A DNA stretch of 64,000 bases from Rhizobium skierniewicense (lineage in GTDB: Bacteria; Pseudomonadota; Alphaproteobacteria; Rhizobiales; Rhizobiaceae). The DNA lies in assembly GCF_014196515.1 (NCBI RefSeq), contig NZ_JACIDV010000008.1:62001-126000 (forward strand), read 5' to 3'. The position numbers were made by a program, and so were the translations under genes. Shown in pieces: positions 8,712 through 17,610 of this stretch (position 1 is the stretch's first letter; the number at the start of each line of letters is the position of its first letter). The notes under the pieces are model-generated. The model had not been told where the DNA came from, did no database searches, and saw only the letters and a list, made by a program, of their open reading frames with translations.

Positions 8712-8751
8712 TTGACAATTAAACGATATATATAATAATATATTGTATATC
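8712..8751 (+). promoter_or_regulatory. Promoter with AT-rich dyad, likely BigR operator
   Basis: TTGACA at 8712-8717 is a perfect -35 element. A possible -10 (TAATAT, 8736-8741) lies inside an imperfect AT-rich palindrome spanning 8725-8751, which begins GATATA and ends TATATC. BigR is known to bind an AT-rich dyad overlapping the promoter of its own operon, and bigR is the second gene here. Binding would block polymerase until sulfide or polysulfide oxidises BigR. Confidence 0.7.
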
Positions 8752-8769
8752 GTATTGGAGGATTCCGTC

Positions 8770-10068
8770 ATGCAAGCCGTCGAACTATCACCAAAACTCT
8801 CCGTCGCACCGCAGCCTTCTATCGAAGATATCAGGGTTCTTCGTGACCTGGGATTTACGACACTCATCAACAACAGGCTGGATAAAGAAGACGATGTTCA
8901 ACCGGGCACCCGCGCTGAAAGAGATGAGGCGGAGCGCTCTAACCTCTCCTATTCATTCATTCCCATCAGCGTTACGACGATAACGGAGGCGGACGTTCGT
9001 GCGTTTCAGCAGGCAGTTGATCAATCGGAAGGCCGCGTATTTGCCCATTGCAAAACCGGAACCCGATCCCTCAGCCTGTATCTGATAGGTGAGGCTCTTG
9101 ACGCTCGCATGTCCGTTGATGGGGTGGTTGAATTCGGGCGCCGTCACGGCTTCGATACCAGTAGCGCTGTCACTTGGCTAAGTCAGCATGCAGCGCGAAA
9201 GCCGCGGGTAAAGGGATTTTTCGATAAACACACATCAAGCATTCAGTATGTCGTGTCCGACCCATCAACGCGGAAATGCGCAGTCATAGACCCTGTGCTC
9301 GACTTTGATGAGAAGTCCGGTGCGATTGCGACGACCAACGCCGACGCGATCGTCGACTATATCCGTGACAATGACCTCACCGTCGAGTGGATACTCGACA
9401 CCCATCCTCACGCCGACCACTTTTCAGCAGCTCACTATCTGAAGGGAAAGACCGGTGCGCAAACGGCAATCGGTGAGCGCGTGGTGGATGTTCAAGAGCT
9501 ATGGAAAACGACCTACCACTGGCCGGATTTCGCAACTGACGGCTCACAGTGGGATCGACTACTTGCCGATGGTGAGACCTTCAAGATCGGCTCGATTGAC
9601 GCAAAGGTCGTGTTTTCGCCCGGGCATACGCTCGCTTCCATAACCTATGTCATTGGCGACGCGGCCTTCGTAAACGACACGCTCTTTATGCCAGACGGCG
9701 GAACCGCCCGTGCCGACTTTCCTGGAGGCGATGCTCGCCGTTTGTGGCAGTCTATCCAGAGCATCCTCACGTTGCCGGATTCGACGCGGATATTCACCGG
9801 CCACGACTATCAACCGGGCGGTCGGTCACCGCGCTGGGAAAGCACTGTTGCCAGTCAAAAATTATCCAATCCTCATATCGCCGGTCTTGGGGAGGAAGAA
9901 TTCGTTGCGCTTCGAACGAAACGCGATAAGGAACTTCCCATGCCGAAGCTTATTCTGCATGCATTGCAGGTAAACATTCGGGGAGGGCGTCTGCCGGAAC
10001 CTGAAGCCAATGGCCAGCGCTATCTAAAGTTTCCGCTGAACGCACTCAAGGGGGCCGCATGGTCATGA
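8770..10068 (+). CDS. blh: Blh: bifunctional DUF442 phosphatase/sulfurtransferase-like and persulfide dioxygenase
   Basis: The 432-residue protein joins two modules. Residues 1-130 are the DUF442/dual-specificity-phosphatase-like domain with an active-site loop HCKTGTRS (HCx5R) near residue 92. Residues 145-432 are a metallo-beta-lactamase fold of the ETHE1/persulfide dioxygenase type: metal ligands THPHADH near residue 212, then GHTLAS, the aspartate region after FVNDTLF and the late histidine in GHDYQPGG. Such proteins oxidise glutathione persulfide to sulfite. GGAGG lies upstream of the ATG at 8770. The neighbours are bigR, which overlaps the stop, and two YeeE-type transporter genes. Confidence 0.9.
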   Translation: MQAVELSPKLSVAPQPSIEDIRVLRDLGFTTLINNRLDKEDDVQPGTRAERDEAERSNLSYSFIPISVTTITEADVRAFQQAVDQSEGRVFAHCKTGTRSLSLYLIGEALDARMSVDGVVEFGRRHGFDTSSAVTWLSQHAARKPRVKGFFDKHTSSIQYVVSDPSTRKCAVIDPVLDFDEKSGAIATTNADAIVDYIRDNDLTVEWILDTHPHADHFSAAHYLKGKTGAQTAIGERVVDVQELWKTTYHWPDFATDGSQWDRLLADGETFKIGSIDAKVVFSPGHTLASITYVIGDAAFVNDTLFMPDGGTARADFPGGDARRLWQSIQSILTLPDSTRIFTGHDYQPGGRSPRWESTVASQKLSNPHIAGLGEEEFVALRTKRDKELPMPKLILHALQVNIRGGRLPEPEANGQRYLKFPLNALKGAAWS

Positions 10069-10400
10069 ACTTGGATCCGAAGATAAAGACTAAACTGCCG
10101 CCTGCGGAGATGGCCCTGCGTGCTGACACGGTTTCAAGTCTGTTGAAGGTTTTATCGCACCCCGCACGGTTGATGATTGTCTGCACGCTGGTGGATGGCG
10201 AATACTCCGTTGGTGAACTGGAAGACAAAGTCGATGTTCACCAACCGCATCTGTCACAACACATGACGGTCCTACGCAGTTCCGGGATCGTTGAAACGCG
10301 AAGGGAGGGCAAGCAGATATTTTATCGTCTAACGGAGAAAAAGGCCGCACAACTGGTCGGCGCGCTCTATGATATTTTCTGCGTGGAGGACGATCAGTGA
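10059..10400 (+). CDS. bigR: BigR, ArsR-family sulfide/biofilm repressor
   Basis: This 113-residue winged-helix repressor of the ArsR/SmtB family closely fits BigR/SqrR. The recognition region is VHQPHLSQHMTVLRSSGIVETRREGKQIFYRL. Two cysteines, one early (IVCTLVDG) and one near the C-terminus (IFCVEDD), match the pair that forms a disulfide or polysulfide bridge in BigR and releases DNA. There is no metal-binding ELCVCD box as in arsenic or zinc sensors. The start overlaps the blh stop by 10 bases, and the next gene begins in GTGA at the bigR stop, indicating translational coupling. It would repress its own operon through the upstream dyad. Confidence 0.9.
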   Translation: MVMNLDPKIKTKLPPAEMALRADTVSSLLKVLSHPARLMIVCTLVDGEYSVGELEDKVDVHQPHLSQHMTVLRSSGIVETRREGKQIFYRLTEKKAAQLVGALYDIFCVEDDQ

Positions 10401-10807
10401 ATACATTTCTTCTCTCCACAGTCGGAGGCATGCTGATTGGTACGTCCGCCGTCATGCTGTTGATCCTCAACGGACGCATTGCCGGGATCAGCGGTATCGT
10501 TGGGCGTCTGGCGCTGGGGATCGATGTGGTGACCAATCTCGCCTTTATCCTCGGGCTGCTGCTTGGACCCATCGTCTATCTGTTTTTCTTTGGCGGTTGG
10601 CCCGTCATACAGATGACCGGTGGCTGGCCGCTCGCCATCATTTCCGGGGTGCTTGTCGGGTTCGGCACGCGCATGGGGTCTGGATGCACCAGTGGTCACG
10701 GCGTACTGGGCCTGGCACGACTTTCTCCGCGATCCATAGTCGCCGTCGTTACGTTTCTGACTGCTGGCGTGGTCGCCGTCGCCGTCCTTCGAGGTCTCGG
10801 ATTATGA
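10397..10807 (+). CDS. YeeE/YedE (DUF395) transporter, N-terminal half
   Basis: A 136-residue membrane protein of the YeeE/YedE family, which imports thiosulfate or related sulfur compounds. It has about four helices and the family motif RMGSGCTSGHG with its functional cysteine. Translation probably starts at GTG overlapping the bigR stop. Together with the next gene it makes the equivalent of one full-length YeeE split in two, as in other BigR operons. A role in moving sulfur species in sulfide detoxification is inferred from context. Confidence 0.88.
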   Translation: MNTFLLSTVGGMLIGTSAVMLLILNGRIAGISGIVGRLALGIDVVTNLAFILGLLLGPIVYLFFFGGWPVIQMTGGWPLAIISGVLVGFGTRMGSGCTSGHGVLGLARLSPRSIVAVVTFLTAGVVAVAVLRGLGL

Positions 10808-11235
10808 AAAGAGCCATATCTCAATTTGCGGCGGCGCTTGGCTCCGGCTTGGTCTTTGGATTTGGATTGTCACTGTCTGGAATGCTGAACCCGGTACGCG
10901 TTCAAGGTTTCCTCGACATCTTTGGTTTATGGGACGCCAGTCTCGCATTCGTCCTTGGTGGTGCAGTCATGATCGCCTTTGTCGGAACGCAGATAATAAA
11001 ACGCATGCCGCATCCGGTTCTGCGCGACACCTTCGATCTGCCAACAAACCGGCGGGTCGATGCACCGCTTATCGGCGGCTCAATTCTCTTCGGTCTCGGC
11101 TGGGGACTGGGCGGCTTTTGCCCTGGTCCGGCCATTGCATCCCTTTCGGTAGGGCTGCCTCAAACCGCTCTGTTCGTAATCGCCATGCTGGTCGGCATGA
11201 CCTTACATGACAGATTATGGAGCAAACGCATGTGA
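10804..11235 (+). CDS. YeeE/YedE (DUF395) transporter, C-terminal half
   Basis: This 143-residue partner of the preceding protein starts in ATGA at its stop. It shows the second-half motifs FGFGLSLSGMLNP and GLGGFCPGPA, again with a conserved cysteine in a glycine-rich loop, and three or four hydrophobic helices. The same reading frame is open much further upstream, but that part is out-of-frame noise over the first half gene. It is the last gene of the blh-bigR operon. Confidence 0.87.
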   Translation: MKRAISQFAAALGSGLVFGFGLSLSGMLNPVRVQGFLDIFGLWDASLAFVLGGAVMIAFVGTQIIKRMPHPVLRDTFDLPTNRRVDAPLIGGSILFGLGWGLGGFCPGPAIASLSVGLPQTALFVIAMLVGMTLHDRLWSKRM

Positions 11236-11631
11236 GCGCTTCCGACGCCAGCTTTAAAGACAGAGGCAATCAGTGGACTCTCTACCGCCTTGCGACGTTC
11301 ACCTCGATCAATAGGGGAGTAAGAGCTCTCCATTGCATCTTCCTTTGACTGATAACCCATTGGTATCATTGATGGTACGCACTTCAAGCGTGAACTCACC
11401 CCCGCTAAGTACAATGTCAAAGCTGATTAGAGATGCAACGCCGCTGGCCCGTTAGAAACGCGACACTGACCGCCGGCGTGCTCTGACGGTCAGCCCCCGA
11501 GCGGACGGGCTGGGCCGGGTTGCAAGGGTCGGGAGGCGGCGGGTGATGGAACGGCTTCTTCGGCTTTAGCTTCCTCAGTCCTCACGTCTGCATTGTGCCA
11601 ATAGCGGACGTTGTGCCCTTGATGGATTCCT
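11236..11631. other. Intergenic stretch after the sulfide operon
   Basis: I see no recognisable gene here. A minus-strand frame reads roughly 11160-11420 but overlaps the YeeE gene antisense and matches nothing known. This is probably the border between the sulfide operon and the mobile region. Confidence 0.4.
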
Positions 11632-11787
11632 TTAGCCAGCGAGCTTCTGCCCGAGGTAGGTTCCCGCGAAAGCTCCGCATCCCGCCGCAATGCATAGTAC
11701 CCAAAATGGAGCGTCGAAAGCACCTGCAAACGACGATGATAGACCAGCGGCGATGCCGCCTAAAACACTTGGCAGATGTTTTTTCAT
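11632..11787 (-). CDS. Small hydrophobic membrane protein, 51 aa
   Basis: A short minus-strand frame with GGAGATCAA correctly placed before its ATG encodes 51 residues. The product starts basic (MKKHLPS) and then forms two hydrophobic, glycine/alanine-rich segments (VLGGIAAGLSSSFAGA and FWVLCIAAGCGAFAGTYLG), so a two-helix hairpin in the membrane is likely. I know no family for it. It lies 97 bases from the end of the ISNCY remnant and could be a resident gene next to the insertion or a passenger. Confidence 0.5.
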   Translation of the reverse strand: MKKHLPSVLGGIAAGLSSSFAGAFDAPFWVLCIAAGCGAFAGTYLGQKLAG

Positions 11788-11883
11788 TTGATCTCCAAAT
11801 TTGAATGCCAGTTAATTTGGAAGAGCTTAGCTCAACTTTTGCTTGGAACAACTCCTATGTCCATAGTGGGCCAAAAGCTGCCT

Positions 11884-13220
11884 TCATTCAGCTGCTTCCA
11901 GTCGAGCGAGAGCTTTCTGTCGTCTTGCAATCACTTCCGGATCGTTCATGAAATCCGTCCTGCGCCCACGTTTTCGGCCACGTTTCTGATAATCGTTGCT
12001 CTGGCTGCCATCTGGAATCTCGAACATGCTGTTAGTCTGTCCGGTTCTTCGCGGCCCACGCTTGCTGCGCTGTAGATCGCGGCCTTCCTGCATCTCCGCA
12101 ACCAGTGACAGCATGTCATCCAGTCGCTTGTTCTCAACCACAGGCGGCCGCCTGGATAATCGCAAACGATGACTTTTTGACCTGCGAGCGACGTTGCCCG
12201 TTCCGTTGGATCTAGGGTGAATATCACCTTGTCATAGCGCAGCTTCAGAGACTGAGACAGCGTGCCGACTTCTTTGCGGCACATGGCGCCGTCGAGGTTC
12301 TCATGGGCGGCGAGGGGACGGTACATATCTTTCGGATTGCGTGGTGGCTTGCCGAAGCGGGCATTGAAATCGACAATAAATTCTGGAGCATAATTATTGG
12401 CAGCCTCTATCGTGTCGATACCGCGGAGCCGCAGCTCCTTGACCAGTCGATCCTGCAGAGTCTGATTGGCCCGTTCAACCCGGCCCTTGGCCTGTGGGGT
12501 ATTGGCGCAGATGATGTCGATGTTCAGCTCATAGAGTGCGCGTCCAAACTGCGTTAGCCCACTCGTTCGATCTTTCTGCGAAGCATGTGTAGAACGAAAC
12601 ACGCCATGCTTGTCGCTGTAGAAAGCCAGCGGTTTACCCCATTGCTGCAAATAAGCTTTTGTCGCATGCAAATAGTCGAATGTGTTCTCAGATCCGGCAA
12701 AGCGCAGGTGCAACAGCTTTCCGGTGGCGTCATCGATGTAGACGAGCAGGGCGCATTTTGGGCCGCGGTTCTCGAACCACCGGTGATGAGATCCATCGAT
12801 CTGCACGAGCTCGCCAAACCAATCGCGCCGGCCGCGTGGTTGAAAGACGCGTTTCGTGCGTTCTTTCCGTGATATCCAGATGCCTGCCTCGGTCATCCAC
12901 TGGCGCAGCGGTTCCTTGCCGATCGCCAGTTGGTGCCGTTCAATCAGCTTCTCACGAGCCAAGGTCGGGCCGAAATCGGCATACCGTTCTCTGACAAGAT
13001 CGAGAACGGTGTTGCGAAAATCCTTGCTGTGACGCCGGTTGCTTGGTTGCTGACGCTTCTTAGAGACCAGACCGGGCATGCCGTACGTCTCATATGCATT
13101 TAACAACCGATGCATCTGGCTGCGGCTGATGCCGAGCACGCCGGCGGCCTGGACAACACTCAGGCGCCGATCGTGAATCTTCTGGATGACTTCGAGGCGA
13201 TGCAATTCTTTCTGCGACAT
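11884..13220 (-). pseudogene. ISNCY-family transposase, decayed by internal deletion and frameshift
   Basis: The N-terminal part matches ISNCY (IS1202-type) transposases: an HTH (RRLSVVQAAGVLGISRSQMHRLL), a second HTH-like segment and the integrase-like catalytic core with IDGSHHRWFE, the YSDKHGVFR motif and KGRVERANQTLQDRLVKELR carrying the DDE residues. Near 12150 the frame changes: after CDYPGGR the expected linker is missing and the true C-terminus (VVENKRLDDMLS...) continues in another frame to 11884. About 25 residues seem deleted at the junction. The element should be immobile unless complemented. Its exact terminal repeats were not located. The start may be 13238 or 13220. Confidence 0.82.
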
Positions 13221-13370
13221 GGTGATCAAAAAGGACATGGCAACTCCGAACCCTCCTGACCGCTGTCAGGCTGAACATCGTCGCATCCTTGCTCCCAACG
13301 TTGATATTGACCAGCGTCGTCGTGCGAGGAAGGTGTCGCATTACTAAAAGGGCGTTACATACAAAGATTG

Positions 13371-13477
13371 CATAATATATATTATGGAACAACCGAGCCA
13401 TTTTGTTTTTATTGCGTTCGCGTTGCTTTTACGGAAATGGCTCTCTGCTGGTCCGGTAAAAGAGCCATTTGGTTGTT
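13371..13477. repeat. Palindrome plus interleaved inverted repeats
   Basis: A perfect 16-bp palindrome, CATAATATATATTATG (13371-13386), is followed by AACAACC+GAGCCATTT (13388-13403). AAATGGCTC (13435-13443) and then GAGCCATTT+GGTTGTT (13462-13477) follow. CTTTTAC (13426-13432) pairs with GTAAAAG (13456-13462). AAATGGCTC could pair with either GAGCCATTT copy, so two alternative hairpins compete. The array lies just beyond the stop of the ISL3-like gene and may mark an element end or a switchable terminator. Confidence 0.6.
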
Positions 13478-13484
13478 GCGAAAT

Positions 13485-14777
13485 TCATTCGCCAACGAGA
13501 CCGTTGCATTCAACACATGACGTTCGGATCACTGAAAACGTCCTCGATGATCCTCCAAGCGATTTCCATACCATCCGGCGCGTCTTGTTTGTCCAGCGCT
13601 GGGATTCGTTCAGACAGAAATGACAAAGCGCATAGCTTTCGTCATCGAACGGTTGATGCCTAAAGATGCCGCATCCGTCGACGATAGCTTTCGACGATGT
13701 GGAGCCAAGCATTGACCGCCCAGTCGTGTAGCGAGAAAGCCCAGGGATTGTGACCGAGCCGGAAAGCTGCTCATGCCATTGTTCCACGGCCCTAACGATG
13801 TCTGTATTAGACCTACGGAGTACCTTAGGAAGGCCTTCAAGGAACTGATCTAGCGCGCGCGCCACCTTTACCGGATCACGGGCTTTCCATACGCGGTGGA
13901 AGGCCTTGCGGGCTGCATAAGCGTGTTCCAGGTAAGGATTTACTTCAACGATATTCAACGATCGTTGGACAGGTTCCGCAAACGACCTGAAGGACAATAA
14001 GTACGGATCAGTCTTCTTGAATGCCTTAAACTGGCTTTTCGACAGGAGTTCCGAGCCAATCTCCAGCATTCGCTCGCGTATCAGGAAGGGATTCACTGCG
14101 ATCATGGAATCCGGCAACGTCTCTGCCACGACATTGAAAAGACTGTCCACGGTGTCGACCACCGCAACCACGATGGCACCTTTGTCTGGCATACCTTGAA
14201 GCCACCTGCGGATGTCGGCCGCCCTACCTGACATGATATAGTGAATGACGCGACGATCGCAGACATCCCACATCACAGTTGCCGTCCGACCGCCGATCTC
14301 GCACTTAGCAACACCTAGTACTTGCGGCGTCGACTGAAGGTGCTTCAACAAGCTTTTTTCCGCCTGATCGACAAGAATTTTGCGAACCGTCTTTCGGTCA
14401 AGGCCAACTCGCACCGCCAATTCGGACACTGAGACGCTCGAGTCTGCCTCTCGTCGCAGATATTCGACGAGGCGAGAAGTCGTCCGAAAATTTTCCTCAA
14501 CTCCCGGAATCGTCTGGCGATAGGATGTCAAACACTTATGACACCACATCCGATGGTAGCTCACGAGCAAAGCGACTGGAGACCCCGACCGAGGGACATC
14601 AGATATGAGGATCTGCCTTCGTCCATGCATCCGCGCCCGCCCTCCGCATGTGCAAAAGAGCCCTACCCTAGCCGTCTCGACGCGTGTCACGTACTTCTGT
14701 GTCGTTACATTGAAGTCCGGCGGCGCGAGAGCGACCAGTCCCTCTGGAGGTTCGATTGCAGCGTCAATCATGGCCAT
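13485..14777 (-). CDS. ISL3-transposase-like protein lacking recognisable catalytic residues
   Basis: The architecture follows ISL3 TnpA: an N-terminal zinc ribbon (CTCGG with a later CHKC), an HTH (VSVSELAVRVGLDRKTVRKIL) and an RNase-H-like core. The core is atypical. Where ISL3 enzymes have LGIDE the protein reads LGVAKCE, and where they have the second aspartate in a D-R-F-H type motif it reads VNPFLI. The C-terminal glutamate region is also unrecognisable. It may be a DNA-binding protein derived from a transposase, or a decayed one. I chose the ATG at 14777; a TTG at 14804 is an alternative. It diverges from the recombinase operon and may regulate it or recognise element ends. Confidence 0.6.
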   Translation of the reverse strand: MAMIDAAIEPPEGLVALAPPDFNVTTQKYVTRVETARVGLFCTCGGRARMHGRRQILISDVPRSGSPVALLVSYHRMWCHKCLTSYRQTIPGVEENFRTTSRLVEYLRREADSSVSVSELAVRVGLDRKTVRKILVDQAEKSLLKHLQSTPQVLGVAKCEIGGRTATVMWDVCDRRVIHYIMSGRAADIRRWLQGMPDKGAIVVAVVDTVDSLFNVVAETLPDSMIAVNPFLIRERMLEIGSELLSKSQFKAFKKTDPYLLSFRSFAEPVQRSLNIVEVNPYLEHAYAARKAFHRVWKARDPVKVARALDQFLEGLPKVLRRSNTDIVRAVEQWHEQLSGSVTIPGLSRYTTGRSMLGSTSSKAIVDGCGIFRHQPFDDESYALCHFCLNESQRWTNKTRRMVWKSLGGSSRTFSVIRTSCVECNGLVGE

Positions 14778-14941
14778 GCACCTGATACTGTATACGATCT
14801 GCAACCAAAAGATCCCAGATGACTGCTTGCCAACATAATTATTTAAGATGTTTTGTCAATGTTCACAATTACTTAGTCTTGCTTTTAAAGCTTGCGAATT
14901 CACTCACTCAGCGCAATATTGAGCCCAACCGGAGGTGACGC

Positions 14942-16132
14942 ATGAGTGTTATTAATCTTGACGGAATGGTCGCGTGCGTTGACGTGGACGGCGGACCGCG
15001 ACTGTGGGCAACCTTGTGGTCTGAACTTTGGCCTCTGAATTTGAGCGAGGACGTCATCAGGAGACGGCTTCGTAGCGCCGAGCGGCTGTATGAGGTTACA
15101 GACGAGCTATTCGGCCCCGGCTCCCTTGATCGTTTCATGACGCACTGCGATTTGGAGAAGCTAGAAGTAGCTTTAGATGCATTGTTTCATCGCTTACGCA
15201 ATGAAGCACGGTCCAACGACACCAACATGAGCAAAACTTTCCACCGCTCCAAATCCTTCATCTCAGAAGCTATGGCGAGCTGGCATCCGAAGGCTAACAC
15301 ACGTGATTTGCAGGCTGCACTCGCTGAGATCGACGACTTTCACAAGAATACCGCGTTGGGACGAGAAGCATCGGCAGCCGCCATTCGCTCTCTTCCTCCG
15401 ATTGTGATCGTGGAGCTTGGTAAAATCTTCGATCCAGGGTCCCCGCGAAATCCTTTCCGCACATTTGTCGTCAAGTTTCGCAACTACCTAATCTTCTTAA
15501 TCCTTCTGAGGTGCGGACTCCGGCGAAGTGAGCTCGCTCTTGCGACCACTAACGACATCATTTCCGAATTCGACCGTCGGCTGGACCGAATGGTCTATCG
15601 CATAAATGTAGTGGAGACGGGCGTAGAAGACGAACGAGCGCAGCGCCCTTCTTTAAAAACGATCCAGTCGCGCCGTCAGATTTTCATTCCGGAATATTTA
15701 TACAAGCTAATCCGGCGCTACGAAATCGAAGTACGGCCACCGACCACTACGCCGTTTCTCTTTGTGTCGCAGAAAAGACGTCCAATCTCGACGCGGCAAT
15801 TGAATAATATCTTCGAGGTTGCGTCGAAAGCGCTTTCCGAGGACGCAAAAGCTGCGCTCGCGCAGCAACAACTCGACAAAGCTTCTTGCCATCATTTGCG
15901 CCATACCTGTGCGGTCGGTCGCATGAAAGCGCACCATGCCAAAGGTACGCATCACGACGAAATCATGAGAATGATGCGCGTGTACTTCGGGTGGGACAAA
16001 GACTCCGAAATGCCCCTCCACTACGCCCGCGCGTATTTTGAATCGGAGAATGCGAAAGTATGGGACGCGGCGTTGGACGCCAGCGTCGACGTTTTGCGAG
16101 CAGCCGGGCTCTGCTCATCTGAGGAAGATTGA
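14942..16132 (+). CDS. Tyrosine recombinase 1 of a recombinase trio
   Basis: A 396-residue tyrosine recombinase/integrase. The catalytic arginine is in LRCGLRRSE (about residue 190), HxxR in CHHLRHT (about 317), and the C-terminal H...Y in MPLHYARAYF (about 361-365). The N-terminal 150 residues are helical and divergent, as in the first members of Tn554, RIT and GInt trios. An excellent ribosome site (GGAGGTGACGC) precedes the ATG. The next recombinase gene starts one base after its stop. Such enzymes act together to excise and integrate the element at specific sites; that activity is inferred here. Confidence 0.9.
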   Translation: MSVINLDGMVACVDVDGGPRLWATLWSELWPLNLSEDVIRRRLRSAERLYEVTDELFGPGSLDRFMTHCDLEKLEVALDALFHRLRNEARSNDTNMSKTFHRSKSFISEAMASWHPKANTRDLQAALAEIDDFHKNTALGREASAAAIRSLPPIVIVELGKIFDPGSPRNPFRTFVVKFRNYLIFLILLRCGLRRSELALATTNDIISEFDRRLDRMVYRINVVETGVEDERAQRPSLKTIQSRRQIFIPEYLYKLIRRYEIEVRPPTTTPFLFVSQKRRPISTRQLNNIFEVASKALSEDAKAALAQQQLDKASCHHLRHTCAVGRMKAHHAKGTHHDEIMRMMRVYFGWDKDSEMPLHYARAYFESENAKVWDAALDASVDVLRAAGLCSSEED

Positions 16133-16133
16133 A

Positions 16134-17610
16134 ATGGAGACGCTTCCATCCGGTTTTCAGGAACTCCGACTTCCTAAGCTCCCCAAACGGCTATCTTACT
16201 ATGACGACTTCGCCTGCAAGGAGCGGATAATTGAAGATATCGAAGGGTGCGATACCGTGAGAATTATGATCGGCGGTGATGTCCACTGCTGTAATCTGCA
16301 GGTTTTCGGTGACGCAGCCAAGACGATGAGGGTGGTTATCAGCGAATGGGTCCGAAAGGTAAAACCAACGACTGCTACGATACAGTTCGCAGGGATGACC
16401 GCATTCGTCCGTGAGTGCGGAAACGACAAGTTAAAGGAACTTATACTGCTCGATCCGCTGGAGCTCGCTCGATGCTGGAATTTTACGATCAAGCCGTTCG
16501 TGACCTACGAAATGGCCAGCGCGATACGCTCGTTCCTGCATGTCCTAGCGTCGAATGAGATAGCGCATTGGAGACCGTGCGACGCCGTCAGGATTCGTCA
16601 CTCGATCCGTAGCCCAGCTAAGGACAGGTTCGCAAAGATCAGAGCCGGTGCAAGCTATCTGCGGCAGGACGAGCAGTCACGAGTAGTCAATTACCTCGAT
16701 CATTTTAGCGCCGAAGTCTCTGACACGACAGCATTAGCGGAGGTCATTCAAGCCGCGCTTCTTGTACTTGGATTTCAGCATGGGCTACGACCAGGACAGT
16801 CCGCTCGACTTTTAGAGAACGAAATGGAGTTTTTCGACGACGGCACGATGCACATAACGGTTCCATATCTCAAGCAGCCGCGCGGAACCGTCCGACGTGT
16901 GAGCATTCGCTCGATCAAGAAGGAATGGGTTTCAATCTTTCGTGAGTTATCAGGTCGAAATAAGCGGAATCTCACCACAGGAGGTACGGAATCCAGGCGA
17001 TACCTATTGCGTCTAACACCAAGACAGGTGACGTCCGAGACAAGTCAAGCGCTGGCCTCTCTTGCGATCGAGAGGAGCGCTACTGACTTGCGTCACACTG
17101 CGGCGCAAAGGCTCGCGGACAATGGAGCTACTGCTGCGCAGATCATGGACTTTTTGTGTCAAACGAGCGGAAAGATCGCTCAGCTCTACATCGACGCCTC
17201 TCCATCACAAGGAAAGATAATAAACGATGCTCTCGGGCTCTCGCCTTTCCACCAAGACCTCCCAGCGAAACACGCTTCTCGGTTCTTGACAAAAGAGGAA
17301 CTGCTCGCACTGCAAACTGGTAAGAGGCGTGCCACATGGGTTCGCTACCGGAGTAGTTGGTGGCTGCGCCAATGGCCAGAGCTTGTGCGCGCGCAGCCCG
17401 GTTACCGCATGCTACGACTGCGACCGCTTCATCCCGAGTGCTGACATTGAAGTACATCGGGAAGTGGAGGTCGGATTAACGCGTGTCGTTCAGCAGTTTC
17501 AGAGCCATGGTAACTGGCACTCCGGCACCCCTGCCTTTAATCAGCTTGGATGGACCATCAAGAATGTGAAAGCTGTGATCAAGGCACTTTCTCTACGAGC
17601 TTCGAAATGA
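16134..17610 (+). pseudogene. Tyrosine recombinase 2 of the trio, frameshifted near its C-terminus
   Basis: The first frame (ATG 16134, GAGGA upstream) has the catalytic arginine in FQHGLRPGQ (about residue 217), HxxR in DLRHTAAQ (about 319) and the tyrosine in QLYIDASP (about 350). Near 17321-17328 homology switches frame: the expected tail, including GFATGVVGGCANGQSLC and CYDC with a cysteine knuckle, continues in the next frame to a stop at 17610. That stop overlaps the third recombinase start as ATGA, which shows 17610 is the ancestral end. As sequenced, translation stops at 17444, leaving the catalytic core but a foreign tail of about 40 residues. No classic slippery heptamer is evident, so a one-base indel is likelier than programmed shifting. 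Confidence 0.8.
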
